From an uncultured Cellvibrio sp. (GTDB lineage Bacteria; Pseudomonadota; Gammaproteobacteria; Pseudomonadales; Cellvibrionaceae), in assembly GCA_946480695.1 (NCBI GenBank), contig CAMLKG010000001.1, forward strand, positions 217,982-281,981: a stretch of 64,000 nt of DNA, in the 5' to 3' direction. Below, in pieces: positions 54,026 through 64,000 of the stretch. A model generated the notes under the pieces. The model did not search any database. It was not told the origin of the DNA and worked only from the letters and a program-made list of their open reading frames with translations. Numbering within the stretch: position 1 is the first letter of the stretch; the number at the start of each line of letters is the position of its first letter. Made by a program: the position numbers and the translations under genes.

Positions 54026-54418
54026 TTATTCAGCTTCTACTGCTGTTTCAAGTGCTTTAGCTGGACGATCCACCAGCTCAACATATGCCATCGGCGCTTT
54101 ATCACCCGCACGGAAACCACATTTCAAAATACGGACATAACCGCCTGGACGGGTAGCATAACGCTTACCCAGTTCGCTAAACAATTTGCCCACTGCTGCC
54201 TTGCTTTGAATGCGAGCAGATATCAAACGACGATTAGCGACTGAATCAACCTTTGCAATAGTAATTAACGGCTCAATAACACGGCGCAATTCTTTTGCCT
54301 TGGGCAGAGTGGTTTTAATCAGCTCATGCTCAACCAAAGACACGCTCATGTTGCGGAACATTGCTTTGCGGTGGGAAGAATTACGGCCCAATTGACGGCC
54401 AACAAGACGATGACGCAT
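54026..54418 (-). CDS. rplQ: 50S ribosomal protein L17
   Basis: Large-subunit protein of 130 residues near the exit tunnel. Begins [20 protein letters not shown] and contains [19 protein letters not shown], both diagnostic. Last gene of the alpha operon, 137 bases after rpoA and directly before a strong terminator. The C-terminus is acidic ([11 protein letters not shown]). Confidence 0.97.
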   Translation of the reverse strand: MRHRLVGRQLGRNSSHRKAMFRNMSVSLVEHELIKTTLPKAKELRRVIEPLITIAKVDSVANRRLISARIQSKAAVGKLFSELGKRYATRPGGYVRILKCGFRAGDKAPMAYVELVDRPAKALETAVEAE

Positions 54419-54555
54419 AACTAATTACCTTCAAAATGGATCGCTTTACGCAATCTCGTTATCACCCGCACCGAAGTGAGTTACGGGCGAACTAATAATT
54501 AAAATCCCAAACAACTGTTAATAGTAGCTAACTGTCGTTTGGGACTTCGTGCTTT

Positions 54556-55548
54556 TTAATCGTTTCTCAAACTGGCAGGTGGCCAGTTTTCCAAACGCAT
54601 ACCCAGGGACAAACCACGTGACGCAAGAACATCTTTAATCTCGGTCAAAGATTTTTTACCCAGGTTTGGCGTTTTCAACAGCTCAACTTCTGTGCGCTGA
54701 ATCAAATCGCCAATGTAATAAATATTTTCTGCTTTCAAGCAGTTTGCTGAACGTACAGTAAGCTCCAAATCATCCACCGGACGCAATAGAATCGGGTCGA
54801 TTGCCTCTTCTTTTTGCTCTGGAGCAGATTGCTTCTCACCTTCCAAATCAACAAACACTGCTAATTGTTGCTGCAGGATGGTAGCTGCGCGACGGATAGC
54901 TTCTTCTGGATCAATAGTACCGTTGGTCTCCAAATCCAGGATCAACTTATCCAGATCGGTACGTTGCTCAACGCGAGCACTTTCAACACTATAAGCCAGA
55001 CGCTTGACGGGGCTGAAAGACGCATCCAATTGCAAACGGCCAATCGCACGGCTCTCATCATCATCACGACGACGACTGTCAGCAGGCTGATAGCCCCGAC
55101 CACGAGCAATGGTTAAACGCATTTTCAATTCTGTGTTGCCAGTGATATTAGCAATGACATGATCCGGATTTTTAATTTCCACATCGTGATCAACCTGGAT
55201 ATCAGCAGCAGTCACAACGCCAGGACCTTTTTTGGTCAAAGTAAGAACCGCATGATCCTTACCGTGCATAATTACTGCAACACCTTTAAGGTTCAGCAGG
55301 ATTTCAATTACATCCTCGCGAACACCTTCAATTGCGCTGTATTCATGCAGCACACCTTCGATTTCCGCTTCAACAATGGCGCAACCGGCCATTGAAGAAA
55401 GCAGAATACGACGCAATGCATTGCCTAAAGTATGTCCAAAACCACGCTCTAATGGCTCCAACACAACACGTGCGCGAGTTGGGCCATTTTCTGTTACATC
55501 GATATGACGCGGAGTTAAAAATTCGTTTACTGCAGTCTGCATAGCCAC
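54556..55548 (-). CDS. rpoA: RNA polymerase alpha subunit
   Basis: 330-residue alpha subunit: N-terminal dimerisation domain with [20 protein letters not shown], and C-terminal domain with [20 protein letters not shown] and [19 protein letters not shown] that contacts UP elements and activators. The length fits gammaproteobacteria. It stands between rpsD and rplQ as in the standard alpha operon. Confidence 0.98.
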   Translation of the reverse strand: MAMQTAVNEFLTPRHIDVTENGPTRARVVLEPLERGFGHTLGNALRRILLSSMAGCAIVEAEIEGVLHEYSAIEGVREDVIEILLNLKGVAVIMHGKDHAVLTLTKKGPGVVTAADIQVDHDVEIKNPDHVIANITGNTELKMRLTIARGRGYQPADSRRRDDDESRAIGRLQLDASFSPVKRLAYSVESARVEQRTDLDKLILDLETNGTIDPEEAIRRAATILQQQLAVFVDLEGEKQSAPEQKEEAIDPILLRPVDDLELTVRSANCLKAENIYYIGDLIQRTEVELLKTPNLGKKSLTEIKDVLASRGLSLGMRLENWPPASLRND

Positions 55549-55568
55549 ACCTGTTAGCGAATCGTCCC

Positions 55569-56189
55569 TTACTTGGAGTAAAGCTCGACGATGAGGTTCT
55601 CGTTGATGTCAGCAGGTAAATCAATGCGATCAGGAACGCGCTTGAAAACGCCTTCTTTCTTCTCGCTGTTTACATCAACCCACTCGACGTTGCTGCGCTG
55701 ACCAGCCAGGTTCAACGCGTTTTGGATACGCAGTTGTTTTTTGGCCTTCTCACGAACAGAAACCACGTCACCTGCAGCCACTTGGTAAGAAGCAATATTC
55801 ACGGTCTTGCCGTTCACACTGATTGCTTTGTGTGAAACCAACTGACGGGACTCTGAACGGGTAGAGCCAAAGCCCATGCGATAAACAACGTTATCCAAAC
55901 GGGATTCAAGCAACTTCAACAGGTTTTCACCGGTCGCACCCTTACGACGAGCAGCTTCTTTGTAATAGCCACGGAATTGCTTTTCCAAAATACCGTAGAT
56001 ACGACGTACTTTTTGTTTTTCACGCAACTGAACACCGTAGTCAGACAAACGACCACGACGTTGGCCATGTTGGCCAGGAGCGGTTTCAATTTTGCACTTG
56101 GAATCCAGTGCGCGCGCACCGCTTTTCAGGAACAGGTCAGTTCCTTCACGGCGCGACAGTTTACAAGTTGGTCCAATATAACGAGCCAT
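55569..56189 (-). CDS. rpsD: 30S ribosomal protein S4
   Basis: Primary 16S rRNA-binding protein of 206 residues, starting [20 protein letters not shown], with the S4 RNA-binding domain around [20 protein letters not shown]. In E. coli S4 represses the alpha operon through a pseudoknot in the rpsM leader; whether that holds here was not established. Confidence 0.97.
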   Translation of the reverse strand: MARYIGPTCKLSRREGTDLFLKSGARALDSKCKIETAPGQHGQRRGRLSDYGVQLREKQKVRRIYGILEKQFRGYYKEAARRKGATGENLLKLLESRLDNVVYRMGFGSTRSESRQLVSHKAISVNGKTVNIASYQVAAGDVVSVREKAKKQLRIQNALNLAGQRSNVEWVDVNSEKKEGVFKRVPDRIDLPADINENLIVELYSK

Positions 56190-56204
56190 TTTCTATGCTC
56201 CCCC

Positions 56205-56600
56205 TTATACGCGACGTTTTTTCGGCGGACGGCAGCCGTTGTGAGGAATCGGCGTAACGTCAGTGATGTTGGTAATTTTGTAGCCAACATTATTCAGGGC
56301 ACGTACCGCAGATTCGCGGCCGGGGCCTGGGCCTTTAACTTCTACGTCAAGGTTCTTCAAACCATATTCTTTCGCCGCTTCACCAGCGCGCTCGGCAGCA
56401 ACCTGAGCAGCAAAAGGAGTACTCTTACGTGAACCACGGAAACCCGAACCACCAGAAGTTGCCCATGCCAAGGCGTTGCCTTGACGGTCTGTAATGGTAA
56501 CAATGGTGTTATTAAAAGACGCGTGGATATGGGCAACGCCATCAACTACCGTCTTTTTAACTTTTTTCTTGGCTGTGGTTTTATTACCTGGCTTAGCCAT
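56205..56600 (-). CDS. rpsK: 30S ribosomal protein S11
   Basis: Platform protein of the small subunit, 131 residues, with [20 protein letters not shown] and ending [15 protein letters not shown], typical of S11. It has a lysine-rich N-terminus. It lies 15 bases before rpsD and 54 bases after rpsM. Confidence 0.97.
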   Translation of the reverse strand: MAKPGNKTTAKKKVKKTVVDGVAHIHASFNNTIVTITDRQGNALAWATSGGSGFRGSRKSTPFAAQVAAERAGEAAKEYGLKNLDVEVKGPGPGRESAVRALNNVGYKITNITDVTPIPHNGCRPPKKRRV

Positions 56601-56654
56601 AGCAATTCTTCCTACTAATTTTTACCGTATGTGAATGAGATTCGCGATCAAGGC

Positions 56655-57011
56655 TTATTTCTTGATTGGCTTACGTGGGCCTTTACGAGTGCGAGCGTTG
56701 GTTTTGGTACGCTGGCCACGTAAAGGCAAGCCGCGACGATGACGCAGGCCGCGATAGCAACCCAGGTCCATCAAGCGCTTGATGTTCATGTTAATTTCGC
56801 GACGCAAATCACCCTCTACGGTGTGTTTGCCCACTTCAGCGCGGATGGCGTCCATCTGCTCTTCAGAGAGAGAACCAATTTTGGTCTCTTCGGCAATACC
56901 AGTAGCAGCACAGATCTGCTTGGCAGTAGTACGACCAATGCCATAAACATAGGTCAACGAGATAACGGCGTGTTTGTTATCTGGTATGTTTACACCAGCT
57001 ATACGAGCCAT
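56655..57011 (-). CDS. rpsM: 30S ribosomal protein S13
   Basis: Head protein of the small subunit that contacts the P-site tRNA and the L5 bridge; 118 residues, [31 protein letters not shown] and C-terminal [20 protein letters not shown]. First gene of the alpha operon, with a predicted promoter in the 232-base gap after rpmJ. GGAG lies 9 bases before the ATG. Confidence 0.97.
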   Translation of the reverse strand: MARIAGVNIPDNKHAVISLTYVYGIGRTTAKQICAATGIAEETKIGSLSEEQMDAIRAEVGKHTVEGDLRREINMNIKRLMDLGCYRGLRHRRGLPLRGQRTKTNARTRKGPRKPIKK

Positions 57012-57087
57012 TCAAATTACTCCAATAACACCTGAATTGTAGCGTTGACGGCATATGAGCCACCCCGCCCCTGAACAAAAGGCGCGC

Positions 57088-57116
57088 AGGATAGCTGCAA
57101 ATACACCACAAATCAA
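57088..57116 (-). promoter_or_regulatory. predicted alpha-operon promoter
   Basis: On the minus strand TTGATT (57111-57116), a 17-base spacer and TATCCT (57088-57093) lie about 77 bases upstream of rpsM and after the rpmJ terminator. Fit to sigma-70 is moderate. Confidence 0.5.
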
Positions 57117-57186
57117 TAGCCGGGCAATTTCTCACCCGACGACAGTCAACGCCCCCTAGCGGCAATAATATTGATTACTTCGCTAT

Positions 57187-57220
57187 AAAAACTCAGGCAG
57201 GTCAGCAATGACCTGCCTGA
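57187..57220 (-). terminator. intrinsic terminator at the spc/alpha operon boundary
   Basis: Perfect 12-base stem TCAGGCAGGTCA/TGACCTGCCTGA with a GCAA loop, 24 bases past rpmJ. On the minus strand the stem is followed by GTTTTTATA. It separates rpmJ from rpsM. Confidence 0.9.
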
Positions 57221-57243
57221 ATTAGGCAAACATCAATGATTAC

Positions 57244-57360
57244 TTAGCCTTGACGCTGCTTGTGGCGCGGCTCAACACTGCAGATTACACGCAGAACACC
57301 GTTGCGACGCACCATTTTGCAATTGCGACAAATCTTTTTTACAGAAGCACGAACTTTCAT
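57244..57360 (-). CDS. rpmJ: 50S ribosomal protein L36 (zinc-binding form)
   Basis: A 38-residue protein, [20 protein letters not shown] and onward, found by translating the gap between secY and rpsM. C11, C14, C27 and H33 form the zinc site of the C+ form. It is the last gene of the spc operon, 22 bases after secY and before a terminator. Confidence 0.97.
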   Translation of the reverse strand: MKVRASVKKICRNCKMVRRNGVLRVICSVEPRHKQRQG

Positions 57361-57382
57361 GATTCAACCTCAATAACTTGGA

Positions 57383-58717
57383 CTAGCGTGCGTTACCGCC
57401 ATATCCTTTCAAATTTGATTTCTTCATCAGCGATTCATACTGATGCGACATCAAGTGTGCTTGCACTTGGGACATAAAATCCATCACTACAACAACTACG
57501 ATGAGCAATGAAGTTCCACCCAAATAGAAGGGCACACCAGTGGCTACTACAAGAAACTCCGGCAATAAGCAAACTGCTGACATATATATAGCACCAACAA
57601 CTGTCAGTCGAGTCAAAACGCTATCTATATATTTCGCTGAGTGCTCCCCCGGACGAATACCGGGAATATATGCCCCTGATTTCTTAAGGTTATCTGCTAC
57701 TTCTTTCGGGTTAAACATCAAAGCCGTATAGAAAAAACAGAAAAAGGTAATGAGGCCTGCGAACAGAATGATATACAAAGGCTGACCAGGACCAATTGCC
57801 AACGCCATTTCTTGCAGGAACTCATTTACAACACCTTCACCACCCTGGCCGAACCATTGAGCGATAGATGCCGGAAACAGCAAAATACTGCTAGCGAAAA
57901 TAGCCGGAATTACGCCCGCCATATTAATTTTCAGCGGCAAATGACTACTCTGAGCAGCATAGCCCTGACGACCTTGTTGACGCTTGGCATAGTTCACTGT
58001 GATGCGGCGTTGGCCACGCTCAATACGAACTACAAACCAAATAACAGCAATAGCTAAAATGCTAACGATCAACAACGCAATAATATGCAAATCGCCTTGT
58101 CTTGCACTTTCAAAAGCCTGACCTATTGCGCTGGGCATTCCCGCAACAATACCTGCGAAAATAAGCATGGAGATACCATTACCAATCCCGCGCTCAGTTA
58201 CCTGCTCACCCAGCCACATCATAAATACTGCGCCAGTCACCAGGGAAACTACCGCGATAAAGTAATATGAAAAGCTTGGTTCCCCACCAAATGCGTAGGC
58301 TGAGAAGCTAACAGCCATTGCGAGCGCCTGTACGGTCGCGAGCACAACAGTGAAGTAGCGGGTGTACTGGTTAATCTTGCGACGACCAGCGTCACCTTCT
58401 TTTTTTAACTGCTCCAAAGAAGGAGTAACTGCCGTAAGCAACTGCATAATAATCGATGCAGAAATATAAGGCATGATACCCAAAGCAAGGATGCTCATCC
58501 GCTCCAGAGCACCACCGGAGAACATGTTAAACATGCCCAGGATAGTTCCCTGATTTTGATTGAACAGATTAGCGATGCGCTCTGGATCCAAACCTGGCAC
58601 TGGTATGTGAGTACCAATACGATAAATCACGATTGCCAGAAACAAAAAGCGCAGGCGAGCCCAAAGCTCGCCCAAGCCTCTTTGATTTGCTAATGGCAGA
58701 TTACCTGGAGTTGCCAT
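57383..58717 (-). CDS. secY: preprotein translocase subunit SecY
   Basis: Channel-forming inner-membrane subunit of the Sec translocon, 444 residues with ten membrane helices. Diagnostic segments are [36 protein letters not shown] near helix 2 (plug region) and [20 protein letters not shown] in the cytosolic loop. It lies 10 bases after rplO and ahead of rpmJ. Confidence 0.97.
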   Translation of the reverse strand: MATPGNLPLANQRGLGELWARLRFLFLAIVIYRIGTHIPVPGLDPERIANLFNQNQGTILGMFNMFSGGALERMSILALGIMPYISASIIMQLLTAVTPSLEQLKKEGDAGRRKINQYTRYFTVVLATVQALAMAVSFSAYAFGGEPSFSYYFIAVVSLVTGAVFMMWLGEQVTERGIGNGISMLIFAGIVAGMPSAIGQAFESARQGDLHIIALLIVSILAIAVIWFVVRIERGQRRITVNYAKRQQGRQGYAAQSSHLPLKINMAGVIPAIFASSILLFPASIAQWFGQGGEGVVNEFLQEMALAIGPGQPLYIILFAGLITFFCFFYTALMFNPKEVADNLKKSGAYIPGIRPGEHSAKYIDSVLTRLTVVGAIYMSAVCLLPEFLVVATGVPFYLGGTSLLIVVVVVMDFMSQVQAHLMSHQYESLMKKSNLKGYGGNAR

Positions 58718-58727
58718 TCGCGCCTCG

Positions 58728-59162
58728 TTACTCTTCTACTTTTCCGCCAGCGGCTTCAATCGCTGCTTTAGCACCTTTTGTTACAGCCAGGCCTTTCACA
58801 GTGACAGCTTTTTTAACTTCGCCAGAGGCGAAGATTTTTGCACGCTTGATAACAGAGCTGATTAATCCGGCTTGCTTCAGAGTTTCAATATCAACCACTG
58901 AACCTTCAACCGCATTCAACTCAGACAAACGGATTTCCGCAGTGACCATACCGATACGGGAAGTAAAACCGTACTTTGGCAAACGAATTTGCAAAGGCAT
59001 TTGACCGCCTTCGAAACCGGGTCTCACGGAACCGCCAGAACGTGACTTCAGACCTTTGTGACCACGACCTGCGGTTTTACCCAGGCCGCTACCGATACCA
59101 CGGCCAACACGCTTTTTGGCGTGTACACGGCCTGGTGCCGGACTAAGAGTATTCAGACGCAT
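58728..59162 (-). CDS. rplO: 50S ribosomal protein L15
   Basis: Large-subunit assembly protein of 144 residues with the glycine/arginine-rich N-terminus [20 protein letters not shown] and [17 protein letters not shown]. It starts one base after the rpmD stop, so the two are coupled. Confidence 0.97.
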   Translation of the reverse strand: MRLNTLSPAPGRVHAKKRVGRGIGSGLGKTAGRGHKGLKSRSGGSVRPGFEGGQMPLQIRLPKYGFTSRIGMVTAEIRLSELNAVEGSVVDIETLKQAGLISSVIKRAKIFASGEVKKAVTVKGLAVTKGAKAAIEAAGGKVEE

Positions 59163-59163
59163 C

Positions 59164-59349
59164 TTATTCTCCCTCTACCTTAACCAGATAGTTGACAACA
59201 TTGATCATGCCGCGAACTGAAGGAGTATCTTCAACTTCAACAGAGTGACCGATGCGACGTAAACCCAAGCCGCGTACGCAGGCTTTGTGGTTTGCCAGAC
59301 GATGAGCGGTGCTCTTGATCTGGGTCACTTTAATCATTTTCTTAGACAT
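59164..59349 (-). CDS. rpmD: 50S ribosomal protein L30
   Basis: Small protein of 61 residues with [20 protein letters not shown] and [23 protein letters not shown] at 59349 (MSKKMIKV) has GGCGGA 8 bases upstream and gives the normal L30 length; an ATG 15 bases earlier is unlikely. Confidence 0.95.
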   Translation of the reverse strand: MSKKMIKVTQIKSTAHRLANHKACVRGLGLRRIGHSVEVEDTPSVRGMINVVNYLVKVEGE

Positions 59350-59384
59350 GGTGAATTCCGCCATCTAATAATCGAACTAATCGA

Positions 59385-59894
59385 TTAGTTCAGAATATCT
59401 TCAACAGTCTTACCGCGCTTTGCAGCAACTGCTTCAGGTGAAGTCATCTCTTTCAGCGCGTTAAACGTTGCACGAACTACGTTAACCGGATTGGTTGAAC
59501 CGTAGCATTTGGAAAGAACGTTTTGAATACCTGCAATTTCCAATACTGCCCGCATTGCACCACCAGCAATTACGCCGGTACCTTGAGACGCTGGTTGCAT
59601 GTAAACTTTCGAAGCACCATGAACACCTTTGGTTGGGTATTGAATGGTATCGCCATTCAAATCAACAGTGATCATGTTACGACGTGCAGCTTCCATCGCT
59701 TTTTGAATAGCAATTGGAACTTCACGCGCTTTACCGCGACCAAAGCCTACTTTTCCGTTACCATCACCGACTACAGTCAATGCGGTAAATTGGAAGATAC
59801 GACCACCTTTAACAGTTTTGGCAACACGATTAACTTGAACTAATTTTTCTTGCAAGCCTTCGTTGTTGTCTTCTTCTTTCTTAGCGTATGCCAT
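59385..59894 (-). CDS. rpsE: 30S ribosomal protein S5
   Basis: Small-subunit fidelity protein of 169 residues: the double-stranded RNA-binding fold with [20 protein letters not shown] and the C-terminal domain with [20 protein letters not shown]. It sits between rplR and rpmD in the standard order. Confidence 0.97.
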   Translation of the reverse strand: MAYAKKEEDNNEGLQEKLVQVNRVAKTVKGGRIFQFTALTVVGDGNGKVGFGRGKAREVPIAIQKAMEAARRNMITVDLNGDTIQYPTKGVHGASKVYMQPASQGTGVIAGGAMRAVLEIAGIQNVLSKCYGSTNPVNVVRATFNALKEMTSPEAVAAKRGKTVEDILN

Positions 59895-59903
59895 ATCTCA
59901 CCT

Positions 59904-60254
59904 TTAGAATTCCAATCCGCCTTCACGCGCTGCATCAGCAAGAGCTTTAACGCGACCATGGTATTTGAAACCACTGCGGTCAAAAGCAACCTGCGTGATA
60001 CCAGCTGCTTTCGCGCGCTCAGCAATCAGAGCACCTACAGCTTTGGCAGCATCAGCGTTACCAGTTTTACCACTGCGCAAATCTTTATCCAGTGTTGAGG
60101 CGCTTGCGAGAACGCGAGCGCCATCACCGGAAATCAGTTGTGCATAAATATGGCGTGGAGAACGGTGAATTGTCAGACGGGCTGCACCTAATTCACGAAT
60201 CTTGGCGCGGGCACGACGTGCGCGGCGAAGACGACTTTCTTTCTTATCGCTCAT
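59904..60254 (-). CDS. rplR: 50S ribosomal protein L18
   Basis: 5S rRNA-binding protein of 116 residues, with [27 protein letters not shown] and the C-terminal [20 protein letters not shown]. It lies 9 bases after rplF. Confidence 0.97.
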   Translation of the reverse strand: MSDKKESRLRRARRARAKIRELGAARLTIHRSPRHIYAQLISGDGARVLASASTLDKDLRSGKTGNADAAKAVGALIAERAKAAGITQVAFDRSGFKYHGRVKALADAAREGGLEF

Positions 60255-60263
60255 ATTTTAGCC

Positions 60264-60797
60264 CTACTTCTTCTTAGCTTCTTTACGCAGTACATTTTCA
60301 TCCGCATAGCGAACACCTTTACCTTTGTAAGGCTCGGGCTCGCGAAACGCGCGGATTTCTGCAGCTACCTGACCGAGCAATTGCTTGTCAGCGCTTTTCA
60401 GTACTATTTCGGTCTGGCTCGGGGTTTCAACCGATACGCCTTGTGGAAGCGCGTAGTTAACCGGATGTGAATAACCCAAAGACAGGTTTACAGTATTGCC
60501 TTCTGCTTTAACACGGTAACCAACCCCAACAAGGGTAAGTTTCTTTTCGAAACCCTGGCTCACACCTTTAACCATGTTATTAACTAGGGCACGGGTAGTG
60601 CCTGCTAGCGCATCTGACTGCTTGGCGCCATCGCGTGGAGCAAAGGTCAACACGTTGTTTTCGTGTTTAACTTCTACGTTCGCATGGACTTGCAGCGCCA
60701 ATGTACCTTTGCTGCCTTTAACGGACAGAGACTGTCCGTTAAGAGTGACAGTCACTGCAGCAGGTACTTCAACCGGACTTTTTGCAACTCGTGACAT
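60264..60797 (-). CDS. rplF: 50S ribosomal protein L6
   Basis: Large-subunit protein of 177 residues with [15 protein letters not shown] at the start and the C-terminal signature [14 protein letters not shown]. The frame is open to 60863, but ATG at 60797 matches the family start and is 13 bases past rpsH. Confidence 0.97.
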   Translation of the reverse strand: MSRVAKSPVEVPAAVTVTLNGQSLSVKGSKGTLALQVHANVEVKHENNVLTFAPRDGAKQSDALAGTTRALVNNMVKGVSQGFEKKLTLVGVGYRVKAEGNTVNLSLGYSHPVNYALPQGVSVETPSQTEIVLKSADKQLLGQVAAEIRAFREPEPYKGKGVRYADENVLRKEAKKK

Positions 60798-60810
60798 GAC
60801 GATTTCCCAA

Positions 60811-61203
60811 TTAGAATACTGTGCAGAGGACTTCGCCACCCACGCCAGCAGCGCGAGCAGCACGATCAGTCATAACACCTTTACTGGTAGAAACAATTGC
60901 GATACCCAACCCACCGCGAACGGTAGGCAGCGCAGCTTTACCAGCATAATTACGCAAGCCTGGACGGCTTACGCGGTCAAGCTCAACAATTACTGGCTTG
61001 CCCTCAAAATATTTCAATTCAACAGTCAGCTCTTGCTTTGGGCCTTCGCTCACTGAAAAACCATTAACGTAACCCTCATCAGAGAGTACTTTCGCCACGC
61101 TTACTTTCAATTTGGAAGAAGGCATGGTTACAGAAGCTTTACCTACATTTTGCGCATTGCGAATGCGGGTCAGCATATCTGCCATTGGATCTTGCATGCT
61201 CAT
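60811..61203 (-). CDS. rpsH: 30S ribosomal protein S8
   Basis: 16S rRNA-binding protein of 130 residues: [18 protein letters not shown] at the start and [20 protein letters not shown] near the end. In E. coli S8 is the translational repressor of the spc operon; the target near rplE was not examined here. Confidence 0.97.
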   Translation of the reverse strand: MSMQDPMADMLTRIRNAQNVGKASVTMPSSKLKVSVAKVLSDEGYVNGFSVSEGPKQELTVELKYFEGKPVIVELDRVSRPGLRNYAGKAALPTVRGGLGIAIVSTSKGVMTDRAARAAGVGGEVLCTVF

Positions 61204-61233
61204 CAGATTCTGCTCCTAAAATTAAGCCGAGGC

Positions 61234-61539
61234 TTACCAGCTGGCCTTGACCAAACCGGGGACATCACCACGCATAGCGGCTTCACGCAATTTGTGACGG
61301 CACAGGCCGAACTTGCGATAAACACCGTGCGGGCGGCCAGTTACACGGCAGCGGTTACGCTGACGAGTAGCGCTGGCATCGCGAGGCATTTTTTGCAGCT
61401 TGATTTGCGCTTCCCAAACTTGCTCCTCGGAAGAAGCAGGACTTTGAATAAGTGCTTTCAATTCTGCGCGCTTGGCAGCAAATTTTTTAACGGTTTCTGC
61501 ACGTTTAGCTTCGCGTGCAATCATAGATTTTTTAGCCAT
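61234..61539 (-). CDS. rpsN: 30S ribosomal protein S14 (zinc-free long form)
   Basis: Head protein of the small subunit, 101 residues. This is the long form without CxxC pairs, with [20 protein letters not shown] and the C-terminal [11 protein letters not shown]. It lies between rplE and rpsH. Confidence 0.97.
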   Translation of the reverse strand: MAKKSMIAREAKRAETVKKFAAKRAELKALIQSPASSEEQVWEAQIKLQKMPRDASATRQRNRCRVTGRPHGVYRKFGLCRHKLREAAMRGDVPGLVKASW

Positions 61540-61548
61540 GACGTCACC

Positions 61549-62088
61549 TTAGCCTTTGAAAGGGAAGTTAAACGCTTTCAACAGCGCACGACCTTCTTCG
61601 TCAGTGCGCGCTGTAGTGGTGATACAAATATCCAATCCACGTAAACGATCTACTTTGTCGTAGTCGATTTCAGGGAAAATAATTTGTTCACCAACACCCA
61701 TAGAGAAATTGCCGCGACCATCAAATTGCTTGGGGCTAATACCGCGAAAATCGCGGATACGCGGAATAGCAATAGTGATCAAACGATCCAGGAACTCGTA
61801 CATACGATCTGAGCGCAGAGTTACTTTGCAACCGATTGGCCAACCATCACGGATTTTGAAGCCCGCAATTGATTTACGCGCATTGGTTACAACCACTTTC
61901 TGACCAGCAATTTTTGTCAGATCGTTTACGGCGTTTTCAAGGATTTTTTTATCGCCAACAGCTTCACCAACACCCATGTTAATGGTGATCTTGGTAATCT
62001 TTGGCACTTCCATTACGTTCGCCAAACCCAATTCTTCTTTGAGTTTTGGGGCGATTTCTTTCACGTAAAGTTGTTTTAACCTAGCCAT
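61549..62088 (-). CDS. rplE: 50S ribosomal protein L5
   Basis: 5S rRNA-binding protein of the central protuberance, 179 residues, with [40 protein letters not shown] and [20 protein letters not shown]. It lies 6 bases after rplX. Confidence 0.97.
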   Translation of the reverse strand: MARLKQLYVKEIAPKLKEELGLANVMEVPKITKITINMGVGEAVGDKKILENAVNDLTKIAGQKVVVTNARKSIAGFKIRDGWPIGCKVTLRSDRMYEFLDRLITIAIPRIRDFRGISPKQFDGRGNFSMGVGEQIIFPEIDYDKVDRLRGLDICITTTARTDEEGRALLKAFNFPFKG

Positions 62089-62094
62089 GTTTCA

Positions 62095-62412
62095 TTAAGC
62101 TCCCAGGGTTTCGCCATTGGATTTGAAAACACGAACCTTGTCGCCATTTTCAAGCACTTTGAAACCTACGCGGTCAGCTTTCTTGGTTGCCGGATTATAA
62201 ATAGCAACATTGGAAGCATGAATCGCAGCTTCTTTTTCAACGATTCCACCAGCAACGCCCAATTGTGGATTGGGTTTTTGGTGCTTTTTGATGATGTTAA
62301 CGCCGCTAACAATCAGACGGTCTTCAGCCAATACGCGCACAACCTTGCCACGCTTGCCCTTGTCACGTCCGGCGATAACAATCACTTCGTCATCACGTTT
62401 AATTTTACGCAT
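62095..62412 (-). CDS. rplX: 50S ribosomal protein L24
   Basis: Early assembly initiator of the large subunit, 105 residues; KOW motif near the N-terminus ([18 protein letters not shown]) and [20 protein letters not shown]. It lies between rplN and rplE. Confidence 0.97.
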   Translation of the reverse strand: MRKIKRDDEVIVIAGRDKGKRGKVVRVLAEDRLIVSGVNIIKKHQKPNPQLGVAGGIVEKEAAIHASNVAIYNPATKKADRVGFKVLENGDKVRVFKSNGETLGA

Positions 62413-62448
62413 TTATCTGCCCTCGACTCTTTGACTTGACCAAGTGCC

Positions 62449-62817
62449 TTACAGCACTTCTGGAGCCAAAGAAATGATTTTCATAAATTTCTCGCCGCGC
62501 AACTCACGAGTTACCGGTCCGAAAATACGGGTACCAATCGGAGCATCTTGGTTGTTCAGCAGTACGGCAGCATTATCGTCAAACTTGATTAATGAACCGT
62601 CTTGACGACGCACGCCTTTTTTGGTGCGTACAACAACTGCCTTCATTACTTGGCCTTTCTTCACCTTGCCGCGAGGAATCGCTTCCTTAACGGTCACTTT
62701 GATGATGTCACCCACGGCTGCATAGCGACGGTGGGAGCCGCCAAGAACCTTGATGCACATGACACGGCGGGCACCGCTGTTGTCAGCAACATCTAAGTAG
62801 CTTTCTGTTTGAATCAT
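62449..62817 (-). CDS. rplN: 50S ribosomal protein L14
   Basis: Intersubunit-bridge protein of 122 residues, [20 protein letters not shown] with [19 protein letters not shown]. First gene of the spc operon in E. coli; here the 39-base gap after rpsQ shows no terminator, so it may be read through from the S10 operon. Confidence 0.97.
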   Translation of the reverse strand: MIQTESYLDVADNSGARRVMCIKVLGGSHRRYAAVGDIIKVTVKEAIPRGKVKKGQVMKAVVVRTKKGVRRQDGSLIKFDDNAAVLLNNQDAPIGTRIFGPVTRELRGEKFMKIISLAPEVL

Positions 62818-62856
62818 CGTCCGTCTCCGAAACTGACTTACAAAAGCGCGGAAGTC

Positions 62857-63123
62857 TTAGACTTCGGAAGCGCGCTCTTCAATTTTCACTAAAGACCAGG
62901 TCTTGGTTTTTGACAGGGGACGCGACTCAGATACAGTCACTATGTCACCTATTTTGCACTCATTCTTTTCATCGTGAGCGTGGAGCTTGGATGATTTGGT
63001 AGAGTACTTGCCATAAAGCTCGTGCTTAACACGACGCTCAATCAACACGGTGATGGTTTTATCCATCTTGTCGCTGACAACTTTGCCAGTCAGTGTACGA
63101 GCCACTTTAGTTTCTTGAGTCAT
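62857..63123 (-). CDS. rpsQ: 30S ribosomal protein S17
   Basis: Small-subunit OB-fold protein of 88 residues, with [20 protein letters not shown] and [20 protein letters not shown]. It starts two bases after rpmC. Last gene of the S10 operon in the standard order. Confidence 0.97.
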   Translation of the reverse strand: MTQETKVARTLTGKVVSDKMDKTITVLIERRVKHELYGKYSTKSSKLHAHDEKNECKIGDIVTVSESRPLSKTKTWSLVKIEERASEV

Positions 63124-63125
63124 CG

Positions 63126-63317
63126 TTACTTACCTGCCTTTTGACTAAGCGCCGTCTTGATGCGTGCGATGTCTTTACGAACTTGCGACAGCAAGTGCGA
63201 TTGGTTCAATTGACCAGTAGAAGCTTGCATACGCAATTTGAACTGCTCTTTCAATTGTTCCAACAAGACGCCATTCAGCTCTTCGACGGATTTTTCGCGG
63301 AGTTCTGAAGCTTTCAT
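63126..63317 (-). CDS. rpmC: 50S ribosomal protein L29
   Basis: Exit-tunnel protein of 63 residues, [20 protein letters not shown] onward, with a [13 protein letters not shown] tail. Its ATG shares one base with the rplP stop (TGATG); a GTG three bases earlier is less likely. Confidence 0.96.
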   Translation of the reverse strand: MKASELREKSVEELNGVLLEQLKEQFKLRMQASTGQLNQSHLLSQVRKDIARIKTALSQKAGK

Positions 63318-63730
63318 CACATCACCGAACGTTTAACAAATGTTGTTGTAATTGGCAATTTAGCCGCGGCAAGAGCGAAGGCTTCACGAGCTAATTCCTC
63401 GCTTACACCATCCATTTCGTAAAGAACTTTGCCAGGACGAATTTGCGCTACCCAATATTCCACACCACCTTTACCGCTACCCATACGAACCTCAAGTGGT
63501 TTAGCTGTAATTGGCTTATCAGGGAATACCCGGATCCAGATTTTTCCGCCACGCTTAACGTGACGAGTCATCGCACGACGTGCTGCTTCAATTTGACGCG
63601 CAGTAATGCGACCGCGACCAGTTGCTTTCAAGCCGAAATCACCAAAACTTACCTTGGAGCCACGCTGGGCCAGACCGCGGTTGCGGCCTTTCATCTGCTT
63701 GCGAAACTTTGTACGCTTAGGTTGTAACAT
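63317..63730 (-). CDS. rplP: 50S ribosomal protein L16
   Basis: Large-subunit protein of 137 residues beginning [20 protein letters not shown], with [20 protein letters not shown] and [13 protein letters not shown]. It contacts the A-site tRNA elbow. The stop overlaps the rpmC start. Confidence 0.97.
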   Translation of the reverse strand: MLQPKRTKFRKQMKGRNRGLAQRGSKVSFGDFGLKATGRGRITARQIEAARRAMTRHVKRGGKIWIRVFPDKPITAKPLEVRMGSGKGGVEYWVAQIRPGKVLYEMDGVSEELAREAFALAAAKLPITTTFVKRSVM

Positions 63731-63742
63731 GATGCGTACCCC

Positions 63743-64000
63743 TTACTTGGACTTTGCGGCTTTTTTCTTGGACGCAGCTTCGGTTTCAACAACATCACCG
63801 ATAACTTCGCCTTTGAAAATCCACACTTTCACACCAATGATACCGTAGGTGGTGCTCGCTTCTGCAGTTGCATAATCGATGTCTGCACGCAGAGTGTGCA
63901 GAGGCACACGACCTTCGCGATACCATTCACTACGAGCGATCTCGGCACCACCCAAGCGGCCACCCACTTGAATTTTGATGCCTTCAGCGCCTTGACGCAT
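63743..64000 (-). CDS. rpsC: 30S ribosomal protein S3, C-terminal part (truncated by window edge)
   Basis: The visible 85 residues are the C-terminal part of S3 ([35 protein letters not shown], then a lysine-rich tail). The ATG-like codon at 64000 is internal: full S3 is about 210-235 residues, so the gene continues beyond the window. It lies 12 bases before rplP. Confidence 0.95.
   Translation of the reverse strand: MRQGAEGIKIQVGGRLGGAEIARSEWYREGRVPLHTLRADIDYATAEASTTYGIIGVKVWIFKGEVIGDVVETEAASKKKAAKSK

Overview
The window looks like chromosomal DNA of a Gram-negative gammaproteobacterium close to Cellvibrio (Cellvibrionaceae). The grounds are the gammaproteobacterial spc/alpha ribosomal operons, the uvrA / MFS / ssb neighbourhood common in Pseudomonas relatives, and a polysaccharide locus built on TonB-dependent receptors, surface lipoprotein hydrolases and a flavin-dependent halogenase homologue. 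The genus is an inference from gene content, not from an alignment.

Region 1 (1-27.6 kb) is a starch/maltodextrin utilisation locus. On the minus strand it holds a partial TonB receptor, a pullulanase lipoprotein with three C-terminal repeat modules, a SusA-like GH13 enzyme, an acyltransferase-3 membrane protein, a GH13 alpha-amylase lipoprotein, a GH97 (SusB-like) alpha-glucosidase, a second SusA-like enzyme, a tryptophan-halogenase-like flavoprotein, a complete TonB receptor and a cytoplasmic GH13 alpha-glucosidase. Divergent from these are a GH15 glucoamylase lipoprotein and an MFS maltose-type transporter, followed by a LacI-family regulator. Nine copies of a palindrome close to TGCATACGTATGCA sit in four control regions of this locus only, and are the likely operators of that regulator. 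The model is: surface lipoproteins cut and debranch starch, TonB receptors import dextrins, periplasmic GH97/GH13 enzymes shorten them, the MFS carrier takes up maltose-size sugars, and the cytoplasmic GH13 finishes hydrolysis.

Region 2 (27.8-34.5 kb) holds a trypsin-like protease with a PEP-CTERM-like tail, a four-gene MacAB-like ABC export system (adaptor, ATPase, two FtsX-type permeases) and a periplasmic solute-binding protein.

Region 3 (34.9-48.3 kb) is an orphan type VI secretion island: VgrG, a TPR-containing putative adaptor, and two PAAR-like/Rhs effectors. The effectors share an almost identical first 1.3 kb and carry different C-terminal toxins, one unassigned and one GIY-YIG nuclease-like. 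Each is followed by candidate immunity genes.

Region 4 (48.4-64 kb) is housekeeping: ssb, a YajR-like MFS transporter, uvrA, then on the minus strand the end of the S10 operon (rpsC partial to rpsQ), spc (rplN to rpmJ) and alpha (rpsM to rplQ). Terminator hairpins follow rpmJ and rplQ. No tRNA, rRNA, CRISPR array or insertion sequence was recognised.
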